Shown here: in pieces, positions 37,499-45,561 of the stretch
How the letters are laid out: every line of letters begins with the position of its first letter
Numbering within the stretch: position 1 is the stretch's first letter
From: Xaviernesmea oryzae
GTDB lineage: Bacteria > Pseudomonadota > Alphaproteobacteria > Rhizobiales > Rhizobiaceae
NCBI RefSeq assembly: GCF_900109605.1
Contig: NZ_FOAM01000011.1
Location: forward strand, 62,001 to 126,000
Direction of reading: 5' to 3'
Length of the DNA: 64,000 nt
The notes under the pieces: model-generated
The model's database searches: none
Told to the model about the DNA's origin: nothing
Seen by the model: the letters and a program-made list of their open reading frames with translations, nothing else
Translations under genes and position numbers: made by a program

Positions 37499-39034
37499 TC
37501 AGGCGAAGGAGCGGCGACGGCGCTCGACCGGCTTGGCCTGACGCACTGCTGGCAGGCTCTGCAGCACGCGCTTGGATGGGAGGATGGCGATGGCTTCGGT
37601 GCCTTCGCGCAGCTTGGAGCGCAGCAGGAATTCGCCGCCATGCTTGGCCAGAAGCGCCTGGACGATCGGCAGGCCGAGGCCCGTGCCCTGCTCGGCGCTC
37701 TTGATGGCGATGGAGCCCTGGCCGAAGGCCGAGAGCACCACCGGAATTTCCTCCTCTGGAATGCCGGGGCCATTGTCACGGATGCTGACATATTGGCCAC
37801 CGCCGGCTGTCCAGCCGACCTTGACGATGATCTCTCCGCCCGCCGGCGTGAATTTGACCGCGTTGGACAGAAGATTGAGCGTTACCTGGCGGATTGCCTT
37901 CTCATCCGCCCAGACGGCCGGCATGCCGGCTTCCGCCTGTTCGCGGATGCGCAGATCTTTTCCACGAGCGCGCAGCTGCACCATGCCGATGCAGTCTTCC
38001 ACCACCTCCAGAAGATGCACCGCTTCCTCGTGCAGCTCATAGCGCCCCGCCTCAATGCGCGAGAGGTCGAGGATCTCATTGATCAGATTGAGCAGATGCT
38101 GGCCGGAGCGGTGAATATCCTTCGCATATTCCTTGTAGATTGGGTTTTCGAGCGGTCCGAGCACCTCGGTGTGCATCACCTCGGAAAAGCCAAGGATCGC
38201 ATTGAGCGGCGTGCGCAGCTCGTGTGACATGGAGGCGAGAAAGCGGGATTTGGCCAGGTTCGCATCCTCGGCCCGCCGGCGGGCCTCATCCGACATGGAC
38301 TTCGCTACTTCCAGCTCGGCGATCAGATCGTCCTTTTCCGATTGGATCGATAGGATATGCAGATTGGCCTGCTGCATGCGGTTGGTCATGACGAGCAGGA
38401 AGATCAGCGCGACGGCGATGCCGCAGGCAAGGGCGGCGGCGCCGGGCTCCTGGTTCTGCACGGCACGCAGGATGAGAACGGCCACTGCCGGCAGAAAAGT
38501 GGCAATCAGGGCCGGCCGCAGCAGAAAGCTGCCCATGGCGCTGGCGGCAAGCCCGATGAGAAGCGCGCCGCCTTGATAATAGTCTGACAGCTCGGGTCCG
38601 CAGGAAGTGCAATCCTGCAGCGTGAAGAGGGCCCAGCTGACGCCCGTAAGTCCTTGAAGCACGATGAAGCGGCGGCGCAGCGGGGCGACGTCGCCCTCCG
38701 TAATTGCGTGTGCGCGGGCGCGCAATGCCGCGAGAACCGCCAGGCCATGCAGGCTCAGCGCCATCAGCGTCCAGCCGGCCAGACCGAAATCCTTCGACAG
38801 CGCCATGCCGACCGCGCCGGCCAGCAGAATTGCCAGCGCCACGCCCAGCGCGTTGCGGATGACGGCATCCAGATGCAGCCCCATCATCTCGCGGTTGAAG
38901 GCCGCGCTGCTGAACCGGCCGGTCTGCAGCCGTGCCCGTGTGGCGCGCACCGCCCGTGCCACGGCCCGGTTGCCGCGGGTTCGCGTTCGGTCGACAATGT
39001 TCTTGTCCGGGTTGGCGCTGGCGGTCTGAGGCAT
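37499..39034 (-). CDS. Membrane histidine kinase of the PleC/DivJ/PdhS type
   Basis: A 511-residue sensor kinase. An Arg-rich N-terminal segment (to about residue 45) is followed by six or so membrane spans (50-220), a coiled coil, and a HisKA domain with MSHELRTPLNAILGFSEVM. An ATPase domain has N-box LLSNAVKF, G1 DNGPGI and G2 GTGLGLPI. The H-box and the following segment (LNLINEILDLSRIEAGRYEL) look like the PleC/DivJ/PdhS group that acts on DivK in alphaproteobacteria. The partner is not adjacent. A TTG at 39091 is an alternative start. It is divergent from the nuclease gene. Confidence 0.85.
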   Translation of the reverse strand: MPQTASANPDKNIVDRTRTRGNRAVARAVRATRARLQTGRFSSAAFNREMMGLHLDAVIRNALGVALAILLAGAVGMALSKDFGLAGWTLMALSLHGLAVLAALRARAHAITEGDVAPLRRRFIVLQGLTGVSWALFTLQDCTSCGPELSDYYQGGALLIGLAASAMGSFLLRPALIATFLPAVAVLILRAVQNQEPGAAALACGIAVALIFLLVMTNRMQQANLHILSIQSEKDDLIAELEVAKSMSDEARRRAEDANLAKSRFLASMSHELRTPLNAILGFSEVMHTEVLGPLENPIYKEYAKDIHRSGQHLLNLINEILDLSRIEAGRYELHEEAVHLLEVVEDCIGMVQLRARGKDLRIREQAEAGMPAVWADEKAIRQVTLNLLSNAVKFTPAGGEIIVKVGWTAGGGQYVSIRDNGPGIPEEEIPVVLSAFGQGSIAIKSAEQGTGLGLPIVQALLAKHGGEFLLRSKLREGTEAIAILPSKRVLQSLPAVRQAKPVERRRRSFA

Positions 39035-39113
39035 TACATCGATAAAGGTGCTGGAGGCGACAGGGTATTTGTCGGTCACTCTAGACACCAATTCTTAAGA
39101 AGATGCCTCGCCC

Positions 39114-39761
39114 ATGCGCGCCTTCTCTCCCTTCGATCTCGCGCTGACGCTCGGCCTGTTTCTGCTGCTGTTTCTGGCCGCAGCCTATTGGGGCACGCCG
39201 GTCGGCGGGCAGAGCGAGCGGGTCGGCGCCGTCCGCGTCGTGGACGGCGATACCGTCGCTTTTCTCAAGGGTGGCGCACGGCTTCGCCTTGCCGGCATCG
39301 ATGCGCCGGAACGCGAACAGACCTGCGCGCGTCCGGACGATCCGTCCTGGGGCTGCGGCGAGGATGCGCGCGCCTTTCTGGCGCAACGCGTCGGCACGGG
39401 TCCGCTGCACTGCGCGGTATCGGGCAAGGATCGCTACGGCCGCCTGCTCGGACGTTGCACCGCAGGCGGGGCGAGCGTGAACGCCGCAATGGTGGATGCC
39501 GGCCTTGCCGTCGCTTACGGCGATTACCACGCCGAAGAGGCCCGCGCCCGTGCGGCGCAGCGCGGCATCTGGGCGAGCCGCTTCGACCGGCCGGAAAACT
39601 GGCGGCGCCGGCAGCGCGCGGAAAAGGACGGCGGCACAGCCTGGGGCGCGACCCTCGATGCGGTTTTCAGCGCTCTTGGCGACGCACTGTCCGATGGACT
39701 GGAGACCTTGATGGAGCGGCTCTTCGCCCTCTTCGACAAGACAGGCCGCAACGCCGGCTGA
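39114..39761 (+). CDS. Membrane-anchored thermonuclease (SNase-like)
   Basis: A 215-residue protein. An N-terminal hydrophobic helix (residues 9-24, LALTLGLFLLLFLAAAY) anchors or exports a staphylococcal-nuclease-type OB domain. The domain has VVDGDTVAF, RLRLAGIDAPERE (containing the catalytic Arg and Glu) and DRYGRLLGRC (third catalytic Arg). An 80-residue helical tail follows. It probably cleaves extracytoplasmic DNA/RNA. It is divergent from the sensor kinase. Confidence 0.85.
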   Translation: MRAFSPFDLALTLGLFLLLFLAAAYWGTPVGGQSERVGAVRVVDGDTVAFLKGGARLRLAGIDAPEREQTCARPDDPSWGCGEDARAFLAQRVGTGPLHCAVSGKDRYGRLLGRCTAGGASVNAAMVDAGLAVAYGDYHAEEARARAAQRGIWASRFDRPENWRRRQRAEKDGGTAWGATLDAVFSALGDALSDGLETLMERLFALFDKTGRNAG

Positions 39762-39880
39762 TCCCATGTTGGTCAAGCGCGCAAAGCACGGGCTGGCCTC
39801 GTGCGATCCGCCTGCCATGCCCTTGATCGGATTTGGACGGCGCTACCTTCTCAAACGGCCAATGAAAGGAAGCGCGCTGA

Positions 39881-40612
39881 ATGGAAAGGATCATGTTAGG
39901 CGATATCATGTCAGGCGATATAAGGAGGAACAGTGAGATCGATGCGATTGACGGTCACGCAAATCCTGCGCTCGGCGATCCGCTCGCCACGGCCGCGCTC
40001 GCCCTTCGCATGGCAGGCTGTCGCCTTTGTCGCGACGCGCCGCTTGGCGGGCCGGAGCGCGCCCTGCCGCATGAACCCCGGCCGATCTTCGTGCTCTCGG
40101 CACGCGCGCCGATCCTGATTGCCAGCCAGGCACCGGGGATCCGCGCCCATGATAGCGGCGTGCCCTTCAACGACCCGTCCGGCAACCGTCTCCGGCAATG
40201 GCTGGGGGTCGACCGCGACCGCTTCTACGACCCCGACCGTTTCGCCATTCTCCCCATGGGCTTTTGCTTTCCCGGCCATGATCGGCATGGCGGCGATCTG
40301 CCGCCGCGCAAGGAATGCGCGCCCGCTTGGCGGGCCGAGGCGCTGGCCGCCATGCCCGGCGTGCGGCTGATCCTGACGATCGGCGCCTATGCCCAAGCCT
40401 ATCATCTTGGTCCGAAAAGCTCGATGACCGAAACGGTGGCGGGATGGCGCGATATCCTCGCAGCGACGCAAGGACATAATTCACTGCCTGCGATCCTGCC
40501 GCTGCCGCATCCGAGCTGGCGCAACAGTGCCTGGCTGAAGCGCAATCCCTGGTTCGAAGCGGACTTGGTGCCGGAGCTTCAGCGGCGCGTGCGGACGCTG
40601 ATCTCCTGGTGA
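39881..40612 (+). CDS. Uracil-DNA glycosylase superfamily protein
   Basis: A 243-residue UDG-fold protein. Motif 1 is LIASQAPGIRAHDSGVPFNDPSG near residue 75. The C-terminal motif is PLPHPSWRN near residue 210. It resembles the family 4/5-like group but lacks a clear four-Cys iron-sulphur set, so substrate and activity are uncertain. It may be a DNA repair enzyme or a related nucleic-acid hydrolase. GAAAGGAAG lies 8 bases before the ATG at 39881. The N-terminus contains a tandem 15-bp duplication (39893-39922). Confidence 0.75.
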   Translation: MERIMLGDIMSGDIRRNSEIDAIDGHANPALGDPLATAALALRMAGCRLCRDAPLGGPERALPHEPRPIFVLSARAPILIASQAPGIRAHDSGVPFNDPSGNRLRQWLGVDRDRFYDPDRFAILPMGFCFPGHDRHGGDLPPRKECAPAWRAEALAAMPGVRLILTIGAYAQAYHLGPKSSMTETVAGWRDILAATQGHNSLPAILPLPHPSWRNSAWLKRNPWFEADLVPELQRRVRTLISW

Positions 40613-40625
40613 AATCTGAAATTTA

Positions 40626-40663
40626 TTTCTTTCCTTTAGACGGTATATCGATATAGAAAGAAA
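40626..40663. promoter_or_regulatory. AT-rich palindromic region before the Lrp gene
   Basis: TTTCTTTC (40626-40633) and GAAAGAAA (40656-40663) are an inverted repeat that encloses the perfect palindrome TATATCGATATA (40644-40655). It lies 80 bases before the Lrp/AsnC start codon, where an autoregulatory site or promoter would sit. Confidence 0.45.
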
Positions 40664-40742
40664 ATTATTCCGAATTCCGACGGATGAACCCGATCAAAGC
40701 TCTGCCCGGCCTGGACAAGGCCGCGCCATAAGGACCCGCTTC

Positions 40743-41231
40743 ATGGACCGCCTCGACCGCAAGATCCTTCGCCTGCTGCAGGAAGATTCCACCCTTGCCG
40801 TGGCCGATCTTGCCAAGAAGGTCGGCCTGTCGACGACGCCCTGCTGGCGGCGCATCCAGAAGATGGAGGAGGAGGGCGTGATCCGCGGCCGTGTCGCGCT
40901 TCTCGATCCGGGCAAGGTCAATACCAAGGTTACCGTCTTCGTCTCCGTGCGCACCAGTTCCCATTCCACCGAATGGCTGAAGCGCTTTTCCGAAGTGATG
41001 GTGGAATTTCCCGAGGTGGTCGAATTTTACCGCATGAGCGGCGATATCGACTATCTCCTTCGCGTGGTCGTTCCCGACATCGCTGCCTATGACGCCTTCT
41101 ATAAGCGCATGATCGCCAAGATCGAAATCCGCGACGTCTCCTCCGCATTCGCCATGGAACAGATCAAATATACGACCCAGCTGCCGCTGGATTACATGAT
41201 CCTGGAGCAGGCCAAGTCTGCGGAGGATTGA
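40743..41231 (+). CDS. Lrp/AsnC family transcriptional regulator
   Basis: A 162-residue regulator. The N-terminal helix-turn-helix has DRLDRKILRLLQEDSTLAVADLAKKV followed by STTPCWRRIQKMEEEGVI. The C-terminal RAM (ligand-binding) domain spans about 65-150. Such proteins are octameric regulators that respond to amino acids and usually control a nearby or divergent amino acid gene, but none is adjacent. AAGGA precedes the ATG by about 9 bases. An AT-rich palindromic region lies upstream. Confidence 0.92.
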   Translation: MDRLDRKILRLLQEDSTLAVADLAKKVGLSTTPCWRRIQKMEEEGVIRGRVALLDPGKVNTKVTVFVSVRTSSHSTEWLKRFSEVMVEFPEVVEFYRMSGDIDYLLRVVVPDIAAYDAFYKRMIAKIEIRDVSSAFAMEQIKYTTQLPLDYMILEQAKSAED

Positions 41232-41330
41232 GAGACCGTTGCTGTCTTCCATCTTCGAGCCTATATTCACAGTGGCTGGCTTTGCCTGTCCACCAGGCCG
41301 ATCTCGGCGCGAACGCTGAAGGATTGCACC

Positions 41331-41534
41331 GTGAAAGCGCTGGATTGTTTGAGAGAACTTGAAGCCCAGCTCGACAAGGTCGCTACGCAAGCCCGTCAAG
41401 AGGCGGCGGCCTGCGGCACGTCCGTCTTCTACGCGCGTTCAGGCCAAGACGGCGTTATCTTTGAGGAGACAGTGAAAGGCGAAATACGGACCGACGAGGT
41501 CGCTGAGTGCGCCGAACACCATGCTGCCGAATGA
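41331..41534 (+). CDS. Small antitoxin-like protein upstream of a zeta-toxin-like gene
   Basis: A 67-residue protein, MKALDCLRELEAQLDKVA onward, helical and acidic towards the C-terminus (DEVAECAEHHAAE). The start codon is GTG, with GAAGGA 7 bases upstream. Its end overlaps the zeta-toxin-like frame by 14 bases, the compact order usual for toxin-antitoxin pairs. The antitoxin role is inferred from this position and size; I do not recognise the sequence family. Confidence 0.55.
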   Translation: MKALDCLRELEAQLDKVATQARQEAAACGTSVFYARSGQDGVIFEETVKGEIRTDEVAECAEHHAAE

Positions 41535-42165
41535 TCGGCCTGAGCTCGTGGTTCTCGCCGGTCCCAATGGCGCCGGCAAATCTTCGCTTTACAAGATTGC
41601 GCGCTTTTCAGGCGTATTCATCAATGCCGACGAAATTGCGCGTAGGCTTGACCCGGAAAATCCTCAGCAAAAGTCGATGGCGGCTGGAAGACAAGCGATC
41701 CGCCGTCTCGATGAAGCCTTTTTGGCCGGCGTTGATATCGTTTACGAGACAACGTTAAGCAGTCACTAGTCTCTCAATGTTCTTCGTCAAGCGCGGACGC
41801 TACGCTACAGCATTCTCTTGCTGTTCGTGGCTTTGAGCAGCGCCGACCTGCATATTTTGCGCGTTGCGCAACGTGTTGCCGCTGGCGGACATGACATTCC
41901 CCCCGAAACCATTCGGCGACGTTACGACATCTGCTTCAAAAATCTAGCGGAGGCTTAGCCGTTATGCGATATCGCTGCGCTGTTCGACAACAGTGACAAA
42001 GTGCCTGTCAAGAAGCTTGAGCTCCATGACGGGCGACTTGATCAAACCGCGCTTCATGAGACCAGCATTCTCTATCGGCGTTTTGCGTGTGTTGTCGCGA
42101 AGGCGTACCCGGACCTGCACGGCCGCGTTTTTGCCCGTCACGGGGAACAACTTCGACCCAGCTGA
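41521..42165 (+). pseudogene. Zeta-toxin-family P-loop kinase interrupted by two in-frame TAG codons
   Basis: The frame starts MLPNDRPELVVLAGPNGAGKSSLY (Walker A) and continues FINADEIARRL, AGRQAIRRLDEAF and YETTLSSH, as in zeta toxins, which phosphorylate UDP-N-acetylglucosamine. A TAG at 41767-41769 stops it at residue 82. The same frame then continues with SLNVLRQARTLRYSILLLF, RVAAGGHDIPPETIRRRYD and FKNLAEA, is stopped again by TAG at 41956-41958, and resumes PLCDIAALFDNSDKVPV up to a TGA at 42163. Both halves match the family in one frame, so point nonsense mutations (CAG to TAG is one base) are the simplest explanation. The ATG overlaps the antitoxin gene. Confidence 0.8.
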
Positions 42166-42198
42166 AACGTCTATGTCGACGCTCTCCTGTTGTGCGTC

Positions 42199-43077
42199 CT
42201 ACCTCTTCGCCTTCTCCAGTCGCGCCAGCAGCGAAGATGTGTCCCACCGGCCTCCGCCCATCGCCTGCACCTCGCCATAGAATTGATCGACCAGTGCGGT
42301 GACGGGCAGGGTAGCGCCGTTGCGGCGCGCTTCCGACAGGACGATGTCGAGATCCTTGCGCATCCAGTCGACCGCGAAGCCGAAATCGTAGCGTCCGTCC
42401 TTCATCGTCTTGTGACGGTTCTCCATCTGCCACGATCCGGCCGCGCCCTTGGAGATCACCTCCACGACACGCTCGATATCGAGCCCGGCAGCGGCGCCGA
42501 AATGCAGGCCTTCGGCCAGGCCCTGAACCAGCCCGGCAATGCAGATTTGGTTGACCATCTTGGTCAACTGGCCGCTGCCGACGGGACCCATCAGACCCAC
42601 CATGCGGGCATAAGCGGCGATGACCGGCTCAGCCCGTGTGAATACCGCCTGCTCGCCGCCGCACATGACGGTAAGAGCGCCATTCTCGGCACCGGCCTGG
42701 CCACCGGAGACGGGCGCATCGATGAAATGGGCACCGCGATCGCGTGCCGCCGCATCGAGTTCCCGCGCCACTTCGGCCGAGGCCGTGGTGTTGTCGATGA
42801 AGATCGCGCCGGATTTCAGCGTTTCGAATGCGCCACCTTCCCCTGTGGTGACGGAGCGCAGATCGTCATCATTGCCGACACAGGCGAAGACGAAATCGGC
42901 ACCCTCGGCGGCCTTGGCCGGCGTCTCCGCCATCCGCCCGCCAAAGCGCTCCACCCAGGCTTCGGCCCGCGCTTGCGTGCGGTTGAACACCGTGACCTCA
43001 TGCCCGCCCTTGGTCTTCAAGTGTCCCGCCATGGGAAAGCCCATGACCCCGAGGCCGATGAAGGTGACGTTTGCCAT
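42199..43077 (-). CDS. NAD(P)-dependent beta-hydroxyacid dehydrogenase (3-hydroxyisobutyrate dehydrogenase family)
   Basis: A 292-residue enzyme. The N-terminal Rossmann domain begins VTFIGLGVMGFPMAGHL. The substrate signature FIDAPVSGGQAGAENGAL lies near residue 116, and the catalytic Lys is in GQLTKMVNQI near residue 171. The C-terminal all-helical domain follows. The family includes 3-hydroxyisobutyrate dehydrogenase and tartronate semialdehyde reductase; which it is cannot be told here. AGGAGA precedes the ATG. It shares its strand with the methyltransferase, 39 bases downstream of that gene. Confidence 0.88.
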   Translation of the reverse strand: MANVTFIGLGVMGFPMAGHLKTKGGHEVTVFNRTQARAEAWVERFGGRMAETPAKAAEGADFVFACVGNDDDLRSVTTGEGGAFETLKSGAIFIDNTTASAEVARELDAAARDRGAHFIDAPVSGGQAGAENGALTVMCGGEQAVFTRAEPVIAAYARMVGLMGPVGSGQLTKMVNQICIAGLVQGLAEGLHFGAAAGLDIERVVEVISKGAAGSWQMENRHKTMKDGRYDFGFAVDWMRKDLDIVLSEARRNGATLPVTALVDQFYGEVQAMGGGRWDTSSLLARLEKAKR

Positions 43078-43116
43078 GACTGCGCTTTCTCCTGATTTCC
43101 GTTCCGGCTCTTCGAC

Positions 43117-43932
43117 TCAGCCTTTGAACCGCGCCACCACCAGATGGCCCGGCGTCGGCTGGCCCTGCTCCATCCGCACGGTGATCTCGCTGACCTCCAG
43201 AACTTCGAATCCGGTCGCCTCCAGCCGCTCGCGCACATAGTTTTCCGCATGGGCGAAGCGCTGGTGCGGGCCGACCATGAAGCGGCGGCCGGCGAGTATG
43301 GCTTCAGGCAGGGTCTCGCTGGAAAAGACGAAGATGCCGCCGGGCGCCATGGCCTCGGCGGCGGCGAAGAACAGCGCTTCGAGCCCGCCGAGATAGGGCA
43401 GGACGTCGGTGGCGGTGATCAGGTCGAAGGGGCCGTCATCATTGTCTTCGAGATAATCGACTGCCTCCGCCACATAGAGCGTCTCGTAAAGCTCTTTTTC
43501 ATGGGCGATCTCGACCATGTTTTCCGAGAGATCGACGCCGGTGATATCTGCCGCCATGTCGCGCAGCGCGCCGCCGGTCAGCCCCGTGCCGCAGCCGAGA
43601 TCGAGCATCTTCTGGAAGGGCCCGACCCCGAGCGCCTGCAGTCGCTGGCGCACCATCATCGGCACGGAATAGCCGAGCTGCTCGACAAGCACATCCTCGA
43701 AGACCTCGGCATGCTGGTCGAACAGGGTTTCGACATAGGCATCAGGCGCCTTGTCCGGCGTCTCGCCGCGGCCCATGGCGGCAATGCGCACGGCCGCGCC
43801 GCCGTGATCCTCGGGGTCGAGGGCCAGCACCTCTTCATAGGCCTTGACGGCCGCGTCCACCTCGCCAGCCTTTTCCAGCGCAAGAGCGCGGTTATAGGCT
43901 TCGGCGAGCGCCTCTTCATCGATCTTTTTCAT
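43117..43932 (-). CDS. Class I SAM-dependent methyltransferase with N-terminal TPR-like region
   Basis: A 271-residue protein. The N-terminal 50 residues resemble one TPR repeat (EALAEAYNRALALEKAGEVD, VKAYEEVLALDPED). The methyltransferase motif I is MLDLGCGTGLTGGAL near residue 107, motif post-I is ITGVDLSENMVE, and the DLITATDVLPYLGGL segment follows. TPR-methyltransferase fusions of this kind are common in alphaproteobacteria, with unknown targets. The ATG at 43932 avoids a poor upstream extension. Confidence 0.85.
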   Translation of the reverse strand: MKKIDEEALAEAYNRALALEKAGEVDAAVKAYEEVLALDPEDHGGAAVRIAAMGRGETPDKAPDAYVETLFDQHAEVFEDVLVEQLGYSVPMMVRQRLQALGVGPFQKMLDLGCGTGLTGGALRDMAADITGVDLSENMVEIAHEKELYETLYVAEAVDYLEDNDDGPFDLITATDVLPYLGGLEALFFAAAEAMAPGGIFVFSSETLPEAILAGRRFMVGPHQRFAHAENYVRERLEATGFEVLEVSEITVRMEQGQPTPGHLVVARFKG

Positions 43933-44026
43933 GGCCGCGCTTCTACAGGAAGCGAAGCCCGAGCGGAACCGTTTTCGCAGCCGATGTCCCGGTTTTAACA
44001 CCACGACCTGCTGGAGATGAGGCGGG

Positions 44027-44293
44027 TCAATTGATGACGAATTCGCCCTTCAAGGCCCGCCAATCGCTCGCCGAAATCAACTTTCGATGGACGAAGCGCA
44101 CCGAATGCAGCGGCCCGTCGAGCGTCTCGCGCCAGAATTTCAGGAAGCTCTTCATCTCGGGAAAATCAGGAGCGAGATCATAATGCTGCCAGAGAAAGGT
44201 CTGGAGCAGTACCGGATGATCCGGCAGGCGATAGGTGATTTCCGCCGTGGTAAGGCCGTAGCCTCGCATCTGCAATTGCAACTCGTGTGTCAT
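44027..44293 (-). CDS. usg: Usg family protein
   Basis: An 88-residue protein with the Usg pattern: QLQMRGYGLTTAEITYRLPDHP near residue 8, QTFLWQHYDLAPDFPEM near residue 33 and DGPLHSVRFVH near residue 60. Usg was named for its position near trpF in Caulobacter-type genomes; its function is unknown. GAGG lies 6 bases before the ATG at 44293, which is therefore better than an upstream one. Confidence 0.88.
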   Translation of the reverse strand: MTHELQLQMRGYGLTTAEITYRLPDHPVLLQTFLWQHYDLAPDFPEMKSFLKFWRETLDGPLHSVRFVHRKLISASDWRALKGEFVIN

Positions 44294-44504
44294 GCAGGAC
44301 CTCATCTGTTTCAATGTGGTCCTTGGAAGGATGCGCCGCCAGGGTTGCGCGAGGGTTAACGAAACGACAGCCGGCTTCGAAAAATCGGGCCATCTTCAGA
44401 AATCGCTGCGTTAAGATTGTGCAATGAAATAACTTCGAATTTTAGTTGCATTTTGACTTGGTTAATTTACCGTTGGGGCAGGGGCAATAAAGGGGAACTT
44501 CTCT

Positions 44505-45488
44505 ATGAAAACCTTGCTGCAGGCATGCAGCGCGGCGCTTTCGGCTGCGCTTATTTCGGGATGTGCAACGCATCCGCTTCCGGATGCTGTTACGGATGAC
44601 ACAGTAACCATCGTGAACAAGGTGCGTTGTGAGGCAGGGGATGCGGTGATCATCGCGATGGCCGCACATCTTGAAAAGACCGGTTATAATGAGGATGCAA
44701 AATTTGCACGGAAACTGAAACTCAAACGGGCGACCGCAGCGGAGCTCATGGAGCCAGATGGAAGCGGAAAAATATCTCGCATCGCTCTGAATTATTTCAA
44801 GAAATATGTCCGAGGTGTTATTGTTTACGATTTCGACCTCGATATTGAAAATGAGAGAACACATGGTTTTGGCGTTACAAAAGTAAGTGAAAATCTTCGG
44901 AGAGCGTTCGACTACAAGGTCGGCGGAAGCTTGGACCTCAAACATCAAGCACGTCGGCAGTTTCGTATCCTTGATAAGTTTTCCGACTTAGTAGCGTTGT
45001 ACAAAAATAATCAATGTAGCTCGTCGGTACCACTTAGCCCTAATTATCCGATCGCAGGGAAGATCGGTCTTCTGGAGTCAATTAAAACGTTCATCGCGAT
45101 AAATGACGGAGCAAAAGTTGAAGCTGGAGCAGACAGAAAAGCGAATGTCACAAATTATACCGACGAACTGACATTCACAACTCTGAGAAAAGGCAATGCG
45201 GATCCGACGGTGGTCTTCATTGCTGGCGCAGCTGCCAAATTGACGACAAATCTAGACTGGACCAACAGCTTTAGTCGACAGGATACGCATAAGATCATTT
45301 TCTCGATCGAGATTCCGCTTCAAGAGAACGATGCACTTGAAGATCAGAAAAAGACGATTGCGAGAGCGCAAAATCGCTCTTCAGGCGAGCCAAGCAGCGT
45401 GACGCCTAACAGTCCGGCTGCGCGTGCCATTCAAAATCTTAACGAGAAATATAGGAGAGACTATTACCTTAAGCTTGATGAGCTTTAA
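44505..45488 (+). CDS. Orphan lipoprotein, AT-rich, probably acquired
   Basis: A 327-residue protein. A lipoprotein signal KTLLQACSAALSAALISGC has its lipid Cys near residue 20. The mature part is mixed polar with no domain I recognise; a TNLDWTNSFSRQDTHKIIFSIEIPL segment lies near residue 248. AAGGGG lies 9 bases before the ATG. The codons are strikingly A/T-ending (AAA, AAT, ATT) against the GC-ending usage all around it, suggesting recent horizontal acquisition. It is probably in the outer-membrane or inner-membrane lipoprotein pool. The function is unknown. Confidence 0.75.
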   Translation: MKTLLQACSAALSAALISGCATHPLPDAVTDDTVTIVNKVRCEAGDAVIIAMAAHLEKTGYNEDAKFARKLKLKRATAAELMEPDGSGKISRIALNYFKKYVRGVIVYDFDLDIENERTHGFGVTKVSENLRRAFDYKVGGSLDLKHQARRQFRILDKFSDLVALYKNNQCSSSVPLSPNYPIAGKIGLLESIKTFIAINDGAKVEAGADRKANVTNYTDELTFTTLRKGNADPTVVFIAGAAAKLTTNLDWTNSFSRQDTHKIIFSIEIPLQENDALEDQKKTIARAQNRSSGEPSSVTPNSPAARAIQNLNEKYRRDYYLKLDEL

Positions 45489-45500
45489 TGTCGAATAAAT

Positions 45501-45536
45501 CGGGAGGAGAGACAATGTCAATTGCCTCTCCTCCCG
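45501..45536. terminator. Shared hairpin between converging genes
   Basis: CGGGAGGAGAG (45501-45511) and CTCTCCTCCCG (45526-45536) form a perfect 11-bp stem with a 14-base loop. It sits 13 bases after the lipoprotein stop and 26 bases from the end of the converging permease gene, so it could end transcripts from both sides. U-runs are absent. Confidence 0.5.
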
Positions 45537-45561
45537 CGTCAAACCTTGCAGCAATATAATA

